Shown: piece by piece, positions 17,070-25,862 of the stretch
How the letters are laid out: each line of letters opens with the position of its first letter
Numbering within the stretch: position 1 is the stretch's first letter
Assembly: GCF_028462125.1 (NCBI RefSeq)
Contig: NZ_CP115468.1
Coordinates: 3,217,559-3,281,558 of the forward strand
DNA: 64,000 nt
Reading direction: 5' to 3'
DNA from: Leptospira sp. GIMC2001
GTDB taxonomy: Bacteria > Spirochaetota > Leptospiria > Leptospirales > Leptospiraceae
The notes under the pieces: generated by a model
Database searches by the model: none
Told to the model about the DNA's origin: nothing
What the model saw: the letters and a program-made list of their open reading frames with translations, nothing else
Translations under genes and position numbers: made by a program

Positions 17070-18443
17070 ATGGAATCTTCGATTAAATATTTATTGAATT
17101 TTTTTAAAGATGGTGATGTTTACGGTGTAGTTCCTCCATCTCCTGCTAATGGTGTAACACAAGGTATTGTTGAATTTCTGCCAATTGGATATGCTCTACC
17201 CTGGGCATGGATATCAACAATTCTCGCTACAAGCTTTATCATTGGCTTGGTTGTCTATCTATTCTATAAAGATTTAGATTCTTGGGGGGGCTGGCAAGGG
17301 ATTCGTAAAAACTATGGGTTATGGGTTTTGCTTAGTGTGTCCAGTCTTCTTGGCTATTTGGTAATCTATTGGTTAGTTTTTGCTCCTTTGGCTTCATTTT
17401 CCATTCTTCGTAAACTTGAAGTAGATCCAACGAAAAAGCAGATTTATATTGCAGATCAGAATTTTTTCCAGTATACAATACCATTTTCAAAGATTTCTCA
17501 CTTAGCATATATTCGTAATAATTCCAAGGGAAGAAGTGGATTGTGGATCGTAAGAGACCATAGAACCGATCATGCTATCTTACGCTGGAGTGAGGATCCT
17601 ACCCTAGAGGATAAATTTATTGAATGGGCAGAAAATATCGCAAAATCCATGGATGCTGTCTTTGTATCATATCATGAAAGATCGAATTTATTCCGAAGTG
17701 ATAAATTTCGCCAATACTTATCCGCTCAAGGTCTCATAGAAAAGAAAATTTCCATTGAAAATAAAAATAGAAACGAAGAAGAAAACCGAATCCAATGGGT
17801 GATCCAATCTAAGCAAAAGGAGATGGAAAGTTTTGATTGGATATTCTGGTTCTCTGGTGTTATCGCAATACTTATGTTCGCTCCTTTCTATCTAGCTTTT
17901 CTAAGTATTCTTTGTCTTCTGCCTGAACTGATACGACATTTTTTGATGGGGTATGAAACTAAAGAAGAACTTCACAAAATCATTTTAAAAAGTAAAATTT
18001 TTTATATTGGAATCGCGTTGATGCTTGCATTTTTTGTAGGAATGTACAACTCCACAAAGTATGTTAACCAAGCGGATACAATACAGATTGATCTCAGCAA
18101 AAATCGCCTATTCTATTCCATTCTAAACCAGAACCAACAAGTCATCGACAGAAACAGACTCACTGGAAAAGACTTCTGGCTAGATCTACTATTGGGCAAT
18201 CCTTTTGCTATATTGGACCGTCTTGCTGAGTTTAGTCGATCGAATAATATAGAACTAGAAATGAATTTCTCCGAAGTAAACAGAATTCGATCTCCTGATC
18301 AAAAAATCATCTTTTCTAAAAGAGAAAATGGTAAGAACGAAGATAATTTTGAAACATTTACATTTGACTTAAGTGGATTAGATCCTTTAGTGTATCAATA
18401 TATTCTCTATAAAATTCAAGAAATATCGGAAATAGAAAGATAG
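17070..18443 (+). CDS. Hypothetical membrane protein
   Basis: The 457-residue protein has about three hydrophobic segments between residues 45 and 110, a soluble block (about 115-245), two or three more segments near 250-330, and a polar C-terminal domain of about 120 residues. The soluble block after the first helices, with an alternating beta pattern, resembles a PH-like domain in outline. I do not recognise the family. It stands alone, with 220-bp gaps on both sides. The start ATG at 17070 is the first in frame. Confidence 0.6.
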   Translation: MESSIKYLLNFFKDGDVYGVVPPSPANGVTQGIVEFLPIGYALPWAWISTILATSFIIGLVVYLFYKDLDSWGGWQGIRKNYGLWVLLSVSSLLGYLVIYWLVFAPLASFSILRKLEVDPTKKQIYIADQNFFQYTIPFSKISHLAYIRNNSKGRSGLWIVRDHRTDHAILRWSEDPTLEDKFIEWAENIAKSMDAVFVSYHERSNLFRSDKFRQYLSAQGLIEKKISIENKNRNEEENRIQWVIQSKQKEMESFDWIFWFSGVIAILMFAPFYLAFLSILCLLPELIRHFLMGYETKEELHKIILKSKIFYIGIALMLAFFVGMYNSTKYVNQADTIQIDLSKNRLFYSILNQNQQVIDRNRLTGKDFWLDLLLGNPFAILDRLAEFSRSNNIELEMNFSEVNRIRSPDQKIIFSKRENGKNEDNFETFTFDLSGLDPLVYQYILYKIQEISEIER

Positions 18444-18610
18444 TTATTTCCTTTTAAGTCGTTAAAGATTTAAGAAAATTCCACATAATAATATCATTTT
18501 TAAGAGAATAATCTGAATTTCAAATTTTTTATAGATAAAAGTAATTATTTCCAAAAATAATTTATTTAATATTTCGTTATGAAAAGTAAAAAACTAACAT
18601 TTATGACAGG

Positions 18611-18638
18611 TTGACGAATTACAAATTTCGGTTATATT
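18611..18638 (+). promoter_or_regulatory. Sigma-70 promoter of the lipoprotein gene
   Basis: TTGACG (18611-18616) and TATATT (18633-18638) are separated by 16 bp. An AAGGAGAT ribosome site follows at 18650, shortly before the ATG at 18662. This is one of the cleaner housekeeping promoters in the window. Confidence 0.65.
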
Positions 18639-18661
18639 AAATATATCTAAAGGAGATAAAA

Positions 18662-19156
18662 ATGAGAAAATTAAAAATTTATGTATTTGCATTGACGATA
18701 ATAATTCTTGCAAATTGCGCAAAGGAAGACAATGACGATGATCAAAATTTGTTATTATTGTTATTCTTAACACAAAGCAGTGGTTGTAATCTGGTAGCAG
18801 GTTCTGCAACATTTTCTATTCCTAAAACTGTATTTACAGGTACGAATACTGAGATTCGAACCACAAATCCTGCAGGCGGACCTAGCTACTACGGAGTTTT
18901 ACAGGCAAAAGGACTTAGAGCTGGAGACGTTCTTAGATTTACAACAACTGCATCAACTTTTTCTGTTGGTCCATATAGCGCTAAATCAGGAACTGATTGT
19001 GACATAGAATTTACGGCTACTACTACTCCAACCGGAGTTACAGTTTCTAACAGCAGTTCTTCGGCTGGACCAACGACAGCTACAATCACGACAGCAGGTG
19101 ATTATAATTTTTTGATACTAAAAGGAGTTAGCGGCGAAGTTTCAGTAACCAAGTAG
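18662..19156 (+). CDS. Putative lipoprotein
   Basis: The 164-residue protein has a basic N-terminus, a hydrophobic stretch and the lipobox ILANC, so it is probably acylated at Cys19. An acidic run (EDNDDDQ) and a leucine run (LLLLLFL) follow; this arrangement recurs in Leptospira lipoproteins I have seen. The rest is Thr/Ser-rich and predicted beta. No domain is recognised. It has a good promoter and ribosome site and stands alone. Confidence 0.75.
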   Translation: MRKLKIYVFALTIIILANCAKEDNDDDQNLLLLLFLTQSSGCNLVAGSATFSIPKTVFTGTNTEIRTTNPAGGPSYYGVLQAKGLRAGDVLRFTTTASTFSVGPYSAKSGTDCDIEFTATTTPTGVTVSNSSSSAGPTTATITTAGDYNFLILKGVSGEVSVTK

Positions 19157-19647
19157 GTGATTGATTTCGCTGCAGTAACCCAAATACCACTATAACATAT
19201 ATCCAATATAAATTTCTTTGTTGGTAGATATTATCTGGTATAATTGGACAGGTAGCTTCTGGCTAAAATTAGATTGGTCAGAAGCTACCAGTTAAATAGT
19301 ATTGAAAAATAATTCATTGAGAAGCTTTCTGGTTTTTATTTTAAAAAATTTAATAAGAAATTGTCGACAGACTTGGAACATCCATTCGCTAAGAATGAAT
19401 AATATTATTTCCCCTTTAACAAAATTTGTTAATGTGAATACTATTTTTAGTTTAAAGCCAGGATCTATAAGTTTTAATCTAGCTATCGTAATCAAAAATG
19501 GATCGTTAAATTTTCTCCAATGAAGATTGGATCGAACTTTTGTATTAGGACACTGAGCAAATACCCCATTTTTTTGAATTGTCCGCTCGATTTCTCGTTT
19601 AGAAATGGTAAATAACCGAAATTTTTCTAGAAAAAGGACTAAAAAAC
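19157..19647. other. Intergenic stretch without a supported gene
   Basis: I see no convincing gene in these 491 bases. The main structure is a perfect 11-bp inverted repeat (GGTAGCTTCTG at 19251-19261, CAGAAGCTACC at 19279-19289) with a 17-base loop. It may end the lipoprotein transcript, although no U-run follows. Open frames on both strands between 19292 and 19654 overlap each other, have no ribosome site and show no domain. Confidence 0.5.
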
Positions 19648-20640
19648 ATGGCACTAACCCATCCTCAAGACGCCCTATTCAGCGGCGAGAAGCCCTTCCC
19701 TGTCATTCCATACTGTGAGCATTTTGCTGGTTCAGAGAAACTCATAACCAAGGCATTGGAACTACAGAATAAAATGGGCGGTCGTTTCGACATAACCATG
19801 GACTGCGAAGACGGAGCAGAAACTGGAAAAGAAAAAGAACATGCAGAAATGATTGTTCGAATCCAAAACTCAGATCTCAACCAACTAAAAATGTCTGGAG
19901 TTCGTATCCATGACTATACCAATGCTTATTGGAAACAAGATGTTGACATCATAGTTCCCGGCGCTGGCAAAAACATAGCATACATCACAATTCCTAAACC
20001 AACAAAGTATGAGCAAGTAGCTGAGATGATCACCTACATTCAAAAAGCTGTTGAAAAAGCTGGAATCAAAAGAGAAATCCCAATCCATGTTCTGATCGAA
20101 ACTCATGGCGCATTAATGGATTGTGAGAAAATCGCTTCTCTTCCTTGGATGCAAGTTCTTGACTTTGGTCTTATGGACTTTATCTCAGGATATCATGGTG
20201 CGATCCCAGCATCTTGTATGAAGAGTCCTGGACAATTTGACCATGAACTACTAAGAAGAGCTAAAGCAAAAGTTGCTGGTGCTGCACTCGCTTACGGAGT
20301 GATTCCCGCACACAATGTTACACTAGACCTCAAGAACCAATATCAGACTTATGCAGATGCTAAAAGAGCACACGACGAGTTTGGTTTCTTGAGAATGTGG
20401 TCGATCTATCCAACACAGATCCAATCAATCATTGATGCTATGCAACCTAACTTCTCTGAAGTGCAAACTGGTTGTGACATCCTCGTAAAAGCACAAGATG
20501 CAAACTGGGGTCCAATTCAGCATGATGGAGATCTTCATGATAGAGCAACTTACAGATACTTCTGGGAACTCATTCAACATGCAAAACTTGCTGGAATGAA
20601 ACTACCTGATGAAGCAGAAAAGAGATTTTTTGCAAAGTAA
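19648..20640 (+). CDS. HpcH/HpaI aldolase / citrate-lyase beta-type (CitE-like) enzyme
   Basis: The 330-residue cytoplasmic protein is of the TIM-barrel family that cleaves or condenses acyl-CoA thioesters with 2-oxo acids (citrate lyase beta, malyl-CoA lyase, 2-keto-3-deoxy aldolases). The metal-binding pattern appears as ITMDCEDGA near residues 49-57, with a VLIETHGAL segment near residues 147-155 that holds the active-site glutamate. DFGLMDFISGYHGA follows. A CitE-like or malyl-CoA-lyase-like activity is more likely than a sugar aldolase, but the substrate cannot be named. Codon use here favours C-ending codons more than the neighbours, suggesting high expression. Confidence 0.82.
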   Translation: MALTHPQDALFSGEKPFPVIPYCEHFAGSEKLITKALELQNKMGGRFDITMDCEDGAETGKEKEHAEMIVRIQNSDLNQLKMSGVRIHDYTNAYWKQDVDIIVPGAGKNIAYITIPKPTKYEQVAEMITYIQKAVEKAGIKREIPIHVLIETHGALMDCEKIASLPWMQVLDFGLMDFISGYHGAIPASCMKSPGQFDHELLRRAKAKVAGAALAYGVIPAHNVTLDLKNQYQTYADAKRAHDEFGFLRMWSIYPTQIQSIIDAMQPNFSEVQTGCDILVKAQDANWGPIQHDGDLHDRATYRYFWELIQHAKLAGMKLPDEAEKRFFAK

Positions 20641-20671
20641 AGATTCAAATTTCTTATAAAATTTGATATGA

Positions 20672-20702
20672 GATCCTATCATTTTCATTTTTTGATAGGA
20701 TC
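20672..20702. terminator. Hairpin between converging genes
   Basis: A perfect 10-bp stem (GATCCTATCA at 20672-20681, TGATAGGATC at 20693-20702) with a T-rich loop lies just after the lyase gene. It faces the converging Rrf2 gene and could stop transcription from both sides. Confidence 0.5.
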
Positions 20703-20718
20703 AATCATTGTTCGGACT

Positions 20719-20741
20719 AGACCAGGCTCAAGCTCTGGTCT
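20719..20741. terminator. Second hairpin between converging genes
   Basis: A 7-bp perfect stem (AGACCAG at 20719-20725, CTGGTCT at 20735-20741) with a 9-base loop lies 17 bp after the first hairpin. It has no long U-run on either side. A role with the first hairpin as a two-way terminator is likely but unproven. Confidence 0.4.
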
Positions 20742-20796
20742 TGTTCAACTTCCCTCAACAAATCGTCAAAAAATCAGTTTGAATAGCAAATAACTA

Positions 20797-21231
20797 CTAA
20801 ACTGCCATTTTACGTATCTGAGACTTTAGCCCATCACTACGTATAAGATCCGCTAAAGAATATTTACCCATCACTTTAAAAAAACTAAATAGTGCCTCAG
20901 TCAAAATTTTGGTTAGCTTGCAATTATTCTGAATTATACAATATCCACCTGCAGTAAAGCATTCAGCAAGATCGAAATTAGTTTCTGTGATTTCAATGAC
21001 GTCTAAAAGGTTGATCTGCTTGGGCTCGCGACCTAACTTGATTCCACCTTTCTTACCTGGAACTGATTTGATAAGTCCTGATTGAGCGAGGTGATGAACT
21101 ATTTTGACAAGGTGGTTCTTAGAAATATCATAGACACCTGAGACTTCTGCAATTGTGACCAATCGGTCATTGTGTATACCGAGATACATGAGAACCCGAA
21201 AGGAATAGTCAGTATACTTACTTAGGTGCAT
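20797..21231 (-). CDS. Rrf2-family transcription regulator, NsrR-like
   Basis: The 144-residue DNA-binding protein has an N-terminal winged helix (MHLSKYTDYSFRVLMYLG) typical of Rrf2. Three cysteines, Cys91, Cys98 and Cys104, are spaced C-x6-C-x5-C, close to the Fe-S cluster site of the nitric-oxide sensor NsrR. It should therefore bind an Fe-S cluster and respond to NO or cluster damage. It follows the 158-residue gene by 24 bp and the rhomboid gene further upstream, so the three may form one transcript. No target site was located. Confidence 0.85.
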   Translation of the reverse strand: MHLSKYTDYSFRVLMYLGIHNDRLVTIAEVSGVYDISKNHLVKIVHHLAQSGLIKSVPGKKGGIKLGREPKQINLLDVIEITETNFDLAECFTAGGYCIIQNNCKLTKILTEALFSFFKVMGKYSLADLIRSDGLKSQIRKMAV

Positions 21232-21255
21232 TCTTTTATCGAGTGCTCGCGCTCA

Positions 21256-21732
21256 TTACTTACCAAACTTCTGACCCATCATTTTGACGAGATCCCGTAC
21301 ACTCGATTCAACATATTTGAAACCTTTGAGCTTCATTGGTTCCAACGGCATCATTTTTTGGATATTTTTGTATCGATCAAATGATTCTCTAGAATAATCA
21401 ATAAATTTCTTGGCAGTGATTCCATAACGATTCAAATCCTCTCTTAACTCATTGTAGAGCTCGCGAAATTTAGCTGTATATTCTCCTTCAGTAAGAAAGT
21501 AGTATCGTATATCCACTGCTACTTCTTTTACAGCCAATTCAAAATTTGAATCCATTTTTCCTGGTTTCCCCTTACTAGCTTCTTTTGGATCAAATGGTTT
21601 ATCCCCACTCTTTTCCTTGATCAAGCCAGTAGCTTTGCTGATATCAGTTTTCTTCTCTTTCTTCAGAAAACGATCTAATCTTTCTCTTTTTAAAATGTCG
21701 GCTAAGACACTTCTTCTATTTTCTTCTGCCAC
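21256..21732 (-). CDS. Hypothetical charged helical protein
   Basis: The 158-residue basic protein has a Lys/Glu-rich N-terminal half (KEKKTDIS, KEKSGDKPFD) and a helical C-terminal half. There is no signal peptide or membrane segment. The start is GTG at 21732, 43 bp after the rhomboid gene. I do not recognise a family. Its position between a rhomboid protease and an Rrf2 regulator does not tell its role. Confidence 0.5.
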   Translation of the reverse strand: MAEENRRSVLADILKRERLDRFLKKEKKTDISKATGLIKEKSGDKPFDPKEASKGKPGKMDSNFELAVKEVAVDIRYYFLTEGEYTAKFRELYNELREDLNRYGITAKKFIDYSRESFDRYKNIQKMMPLEPMKLKGFKYVESSVRDLVKMMGQKFGK

Positions 21733-21775
21733 AACAAAAGAATAAATATTGCTATTCTTTTATCAAAAGATTTTC

Positions 21776-22780
21776 TTATTCTTGTTCACGATGTTTTCTT
21801 AAGGCGCAATTTGGAAGCCATTCGCATCTTTGGCAGATTGCATCTTCAGAATTGTATGCAATCGGTGGGCAAATATTTGCATCTGCTACCTGAACCGTGA
21901 GCAGATAGGGCTCCCTTTCTTTCTTGGGAAGAGCAGCAACAGATCGTAAAAGTTTGCCATTGGCTATAACCTGACTTTGAAATACATCTTCAATTGAGAT
22001 TTTCTGAATAATCGGTGCAACTTCTTTTGGTTGAGAAGGTTCTCTAGATTCCAGTTTTCGCTGCGATCTCGGTTTGAATAGTGCTGGAATTTTGAATGAG
22101 CCTGATTGCTGCTTGAGAAATAAAAAATAGAAAATAACTCCAGCAATTGCTCCACCCATATGTCCAGTATTGGAAATCCTAATTCCAATCTGTTCACCAA
22201 AAAAATAACTGATCCCATAACCAAACACAAGTAAGATCATCACAGCATTTCGCGCTTGGACTCTAAAAAAGAAAATTAGGATCTCCATCTCAGGAAACAT
22301 AAATCCGAATACAGCAAGCAAACCAAATACCGATCCACTTGCTCCAATCGTGATTGAATTAAAAGAATCTAATAAACGATTCTGATTATCAAAGAAATAT
22401 TCATTCATTAGAGCAAAACTAAATACCAGTAATCCTCCGCCTAGTTGTGATAAAAAGTAAAGTGATACAAATTTGACCTTACCAATAGAAGGAATCATAA
22501 TAGACCCCAACATATAAAATGCGTACATATTGAACAATAGATGAATGGGAAGAAATCCTCCTGTGCTATGAAGGAATCCATAAGTAAAAACTTGCCAGTA
22601 TTGTCCAAGCATGACTTTCCAAGGTTGTAGACCAAAAAATTTTTCTAGAGGACCAAATTCTAAAGGATTGAAAGGTGAACTAAAACTTTGTATTATAAAC
22701 ACAAAACAATTGAATAATAAAATGATATTGATCGGATGTAAAATCGGATAACCAAACAATTGAGTGGTCTTTTTGGGCAT
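21776..22780 (-). CDS. Rhomboid-family intramembrane serine protease with a cysteine-rich tail
   Basis: The 334-residue membrane protein carries the rhomboid catalytic dyad. Ser148 lies in TIGASGSVFG and His207 in NTGHMGGAIAG, and HLLFN (His80, Asn84) supplies the oxyanion region. Six helices span about residues 18-225. After a polar linker, the C-terminal 35 residues hold Cys304, Cys316, Cys319 and Cys325, a C-x11-C-x2-C-x5-C arrangement that could bind zinc or an Fe-S cluster. That tail is not part of the usual protease fold. It probably heads a transcript with the next two genes. Confidence 0.88.
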   Translation of the reverse strand: MPKKTTQLFGYPILHPINIILLFNCFVFIIQSFSSPFNPLEFGPLEKFFGLQPWKVMLGQYWQVFTYGFLHSTGGFLPIHLLFNMYAFYMLGSIMIPSIGKVKFVSLYFLSQLGGGLLVFSFALMNEYFFDNQNRLLDSFNSITIGASGSVFGLLAVFGFMFPEMEILIFFFRVQARNAVMILLVFGYGISYFFGEQIGIRISNTGHMGGAIAGVIFYFLFLKQQSGSFKIPALFKPRSQRKLESREPSQPKEVAPIIQKISIEDVFQSQVIANGKLLRSVAALPKKEREPYLLTVQVADANICPPIAYNSEDAICQRCEWLPNCALRKHREQE

Positions 22781-22820
22781 ATTGAAAGGATTTCATGAGC
22801 GAGCTATTTGTCAAGCTGGC

Positions 22821-22852
22821 AAAAAAAGGGATCCTCCGGCAAAAGGATCCCC
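22821..22852 (-). terminator. Rho-independent terminator of the Crp/Fnr gene
   Basis: On the minus strand an 8-bp stem (GGGATCCT/AGGATCCC, plus-strand 22828-22835 and 22844-22851) is followed by seven T residues (plus-strand A-run 22821-22827). It lies 120 bp past the stop codon of the Crp/Fnr gene. Confidence 0.8.
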
Positions 22853-22970
22853 GTCCAGGAATGTTGATTATCAATCATTAAATACATCGGAGGATTGAAT
22901 TTTTACTTTATAGCTGGAAAACTTTTTTACAAAAAAAATGAGCGCTGAAGCAAACCGGGTCGCAAATCAA

Positions 22971-23693
22971 TTATAAATGCGGAGTCTGTTCCATTTCCGA
23001 CATAGTATGAAGTGTCTTCATATCTTGGAAAATCAATTTGTTCTTCTCAACTTGAATGATATTACGGTTCTTGAAATCTGTCAAAGCTCGCACAAGTGTT
23101 TCTGTTGTAGTTCCAATAATGGATGCAAGAACATCTCTTGTCATTTTTAACTCAATCTCATTGCCATCACCCGCAGCTGTTTTGAGTGTGATCAAGAGTT
23201 CAGCTAATTTGCTATGAACTTGTTTCGTTCCTAAAGATACACATTGTTCTTCAGAAGCTCGCCATTCCTTCGCCATTTGCACAAAGACTTCGGTCTGAAA
23301 CTTCGCATCATCTTGAATCAATAAATCTGCCAGCTCACGACTGATAAAGCATGCTGAAGTTTCCTCTAAACAAATCGCAGAATGATTGAAGATCTCACCC
23401 GACATGGAATCACGAAATCCGACCCAATCTCCAGGACCAAGAATCTGAAAGGTTTGCTCTTTGCCAGAAGTCGATACTTTAAAATTGCGAACGGAACCCG
23501 TTCTTATAAAGAAGAAACCAGAAGCTCGATCTCCTGTATGAAATAAATATTCCCCTTTCTGAAAGCCATAGAATCGCTTCATCGAATTGATTTTATTTAT
23601 GGTTTCAGGAGTTGCTTTCTGTAGTACACTATGATTCTTAATATCACAAGTTATGCAATCTGGAAATTCACTTTCGATTTCAGAATTTTTCAT
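22971..23693 (-). CDS. Crp/Fnr-family transcription regulator
   Basis: The 240-residue protein has a cyclic-nucleotide-binding-like beta barrel (about residues 35-150), a long dimer helix and a winged helix whose recognition segment reads GTTTETLVRALTDF, close to the FNR pattern ETxSR. The N-terminus has CxxC (DCITCDIKN), and another cysteine lies in the barrel (AICLEE). The third N-terminal cysteine of a full FNR oxygen sensor is missing. It may bind an altered cluster, a different ligand or none. A strong terminator follows, so the gene is probably monocistronic. Confidence 0.87.
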   Translation of the reverse strand: MKNSEIESEFPDCITCDIKNHSVLQKATPETINKINSMKRFYGFQKGEYLFHTGDRASGFFFIRTGSVRNFKVSTSGKEQTFQILGPGDWVGFRDSMSGEIFNHSAICLEETSACFISRELADLLIQDDAKFQTEVFVQMAKEWRASEEQCVSLGTKQVHSKLAELLITLKTAAGDGNEIELKMTRDVLASIIGTTTETLVRALTDFKNRNIIQVEKNKLIFQDMKTLHTMSEMEQTPHL

Positions 23694-23933
23694 ACGATTT
23701 AATTTTTTCTATGGATCTAAAAATACTATCTATAGAACTCTTCTAAGAATGATTCTATCGCCTATGCACTAGACAGCAAATGAAATTTTTGTAGATTCCA
23801 AAATTATTTCAATTTTTCGATATTAAACTAATTGATCATGCCCGCATCCACAATCGTTGTATTCAAAAACTATGAATTCAATGATTTAATTCCTTGGAAA
23901 TTGTGAAGGAAATTGGATAATGGAACACATATT

Positions 23934-24398
23934 ATGAAAAAAAATACATATTCTTACTTTGCTATTTCTGCACTAATTCTTGTTTCTATGATTGGATGCA
24001 GAGATGAAGTGATTCGCGATTCAACCTCTTTATCAAATGAGAATTCTATAATGAAAATTGATTCCCTAAGATTGGGAATAAACGAAGGTCGTGCAGTTTG
24101 GATATTCGGAATTACTTGGAAAACGAGTGAACCATTTAGGATGATTGTGCGAGATAAGACCAACTCAACAGAAATTTTTAATTCTTCCATAAGCCCCAAT
24201 CAATCCAAAAAATATACCTACTCTACTGGGCTTGCCGTAACTGATCCAAAAAACAATTGGATTTTTATTGACAAAGATAGTTCATCATCAAGGAGTTTAG
24301 AATTTTCCATTGAGCAGTCTGGGCAGATTTCTAAATTAGAAACGACAGTCGAAGTTTCAGCCCTTGTCAAACAAAGTCTCCACCATAAATTGAAATAA
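23934..24398 (+). CDS. Putative lipoprotein
   Basis: The 154-residue protein starts MKKNTYSYFAIS and has a hydrophobic stretch ending in the lipobox SMIGC, so it is probably acylated at Cys22. The mature part has an alternating beta pattern like an immunoglobulin-type fold, but no named domain is recognised. I chose the ATG at 23934 because it gives a proper signal peptide; the TTG at 23913 would add seven polar residues. The gene converges on the crotonase gene. Confidence 0.65.
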   Translation: MKKNTYSYFAISALILVSMIGCRDEVIRDSTSLSNENSIMKIDSLRLGINEGRAVWIFGITWKTSEPFRMIVRDKTNSTEIFNSSISPNQSKKYTYSTGLAVTDPKNNWIFIDKDSSSSRSLEFSIEQSGQISKLETTVEVSALVKQSLHHKLK

Positions 24399-24441
24399 TA
24401 AAAACTTTATTTATAATGAAAAGCTTTGTTCTCGAATAAAG

Positions 24442-25233
24442 TCAAATTCCTAAAAACACAGGTTTCCGCTTCTCTTCTATTGAGCGAATGGTTTCTTTGA
24501 AATCGTCGCTAATGAAATTCTTTGCTTGAGCTTCTGATTCTTTTTTTAGGGCTGCTTGCAAAGCATCGTCAGAATACGTATTTTCTTTCAATTCTCTAAG
24601 CGCCATGGGTGCTGCTTCAGAAAGTGAGATTGCAAGTTCTTCTGCCTTAGACAGAACATCTTTCTTGGATACAGAATAATCACATAATCCCCATTCTGCG
24701 GCTTCTTTTCCTGAAAGAGTCTCCGCGAGGAACAGTAAACGATTGGCACGTGACTTGCCAATCAATTCTTGAGTTGTATAGGAACTTCCCATTCCAGGAT
24801 GAATACCTAACTTTACAAAATTAAAACTATATTTGCCTTCATTTGCATAAACTCTTAGATCACAAGCGAGTGTGATTGCAAGCCCTGCACCGATAGCATG
24901 TCCATTTGCCGCACAAACAATTGGAATTGGTACATTTCGTACTGATAAAAAGAAATTATAGAATTTCCTCATTCCTTTGCGGTTCTCAGAGAAAGATTTT
25001 TTAGAAAAACTTTTGAGAAGGTTCAAATCACCACCAGCAGAAAAGATTTCATTACGACCCGAAATTACAATCGCCCTTGGAGGTTTCTTGGATTGCGAAA
25101 GAAGTTTCATATTTTTTTCAAAAAGCTCACCCATCTCCCAAGTCATTGAGTTCTTTGTAAGAGGGTTGTTTAGAAATAAATATAAGATTTCACCTGTAGG
25201 AACGGTCTTAGTCTCAATTTCAATCAATGCCAT
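24442..25233 (-). CDS. Enoyl-CoA hydratase/isomerase (crotonase) family protein
   Basis: The 263-residue cytoplasmic enzyme acts on acyl-CoA thioesters. The oxyanion-hole segments are visible as FSAGGDL (about residues 64-70) and [18 protein letters not shown] (about 109-126). The catalytic glutamate of classical hydratases is not obvious: the usual EVxxG/PE positions read [10 protein letters not shown]. The reaction may thus be isomerisation or another crotonase activity. Its start overlaps the stop of the upstream 178-residue gene by one base (TAATG), so the two are coupled. Confidence 0.87.
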   Translation of the reverse strand: MALIEIETKTVPTGEILYLFLNNPLTKNSMTWEMGELFEKNMKLLSQSKKPPRAIVISGRNEIFSAGGDLNLLKSFSKKSFSENRKGMRKFYNFFLSVRNVPIPIVCAANGHAIGAGLAITLACDLRVYANEGKYSFNFVKLGIHPGMGSSYTTQELIGKSRANRLLFLAETLSGKEAAEWGLCDYSVSKKDVLSKAEELAISLSEAAPMALRELKENTYSDDALQAALKKESEAQAKNFISDDFKETIRSIEEKRKPVFLGI

Positions 25234-25769
25234 TAGACAACAGCCCTATGTTGCAATTCATTCAGATCAAATCCTTCATACCATATTCTCTCAGATGTAG
25301 GTAAAGGTTTCTCTCCTAATCCAAGATTTTCATAATAATCTAATAAGATTTCTAAGTGAACGTTTTCTTCATTTTCAAATGACCATAAGTAAGAATCTAT
25401 TGATTTAGAAATCAGAGCTTCACTTCTTACTCGATCCCTGAAATTATCCGGTTTTCCTGCAAAAATTAAGTTCGCAGATACAAGATCAAATCGTATCGTC
25501 TCAAGTATTGTCTTAAATCTCTCATCAGTTTCATCAAAATATCTCGAGGCAATTTCTGTTTGGAAATAGTCTCCCCAAGAAATGATATCTGGATAGACAC
25601 CAAATTTTGCCTTTATCTCTTCAAGCTTTTCATTTTCTACGAAAGGCTTAGTTGCATATGAATCAACTAATGATTTAAGGTGTATGAGACCAAGGATTTT
25701 GGAGCTGGACAATTTGCCCGTTCTCACCATTTCGAAAAGTTCAGGATTGAGTTCTGATTTCTGTTCCAT
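25233..25769 (-). CDS. Hypothetical cytoplasmic protein coupled to the crotonase gene
   Basis: The 178-residue protein is acidic and helical, with no signal peptide. It is rich in aromatic residues ([21 protein letters not shown]). I do not recognise a family. The one-base overlap with the crotonase gene suggests a joint role, for example in acyl-CoA metabolism, but nothing in the sequence proves this. Confidence 0.55.
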   Translation of the reverse strand: MEQKSELNPELFEMVRTGKLSSSKILGLIHLKSLVDSYATKPFVENEKLEEIKAKFGVYPDIISWGDYFQTEIASRYFDETDERFKTILETIRFDLVSANLIFAGKPDNFRDRVRSEALISKSIDSYLWSFENEENVHLEILLDYYENLGLGEKPLPTSERIWYEGFDLNELQHRAVV

Positions 25770-25862
25770 ACTAAAATTTTCGGGATACTCTGAATTTTCC
25801 CCCTTAAATTTTTCGTGAATAGTTATCTTTAATTTACGCTTTTCAAAACTCGATAATATAGT

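Noticed and set aside
19292..19654. Open frames on both strands in the gap before the CitE-like gene
   Set aside because: They overlap each other, lack ribosome sites and domains, and the minus frame runs into the start of the lyase gene.
24743..24763. Second sigma-54-like site TTGGCACG inside the crotonase gene
   Set aside because: The -12 part reads TTGCC, the site lies in a coding region and no gene follows in that direction.
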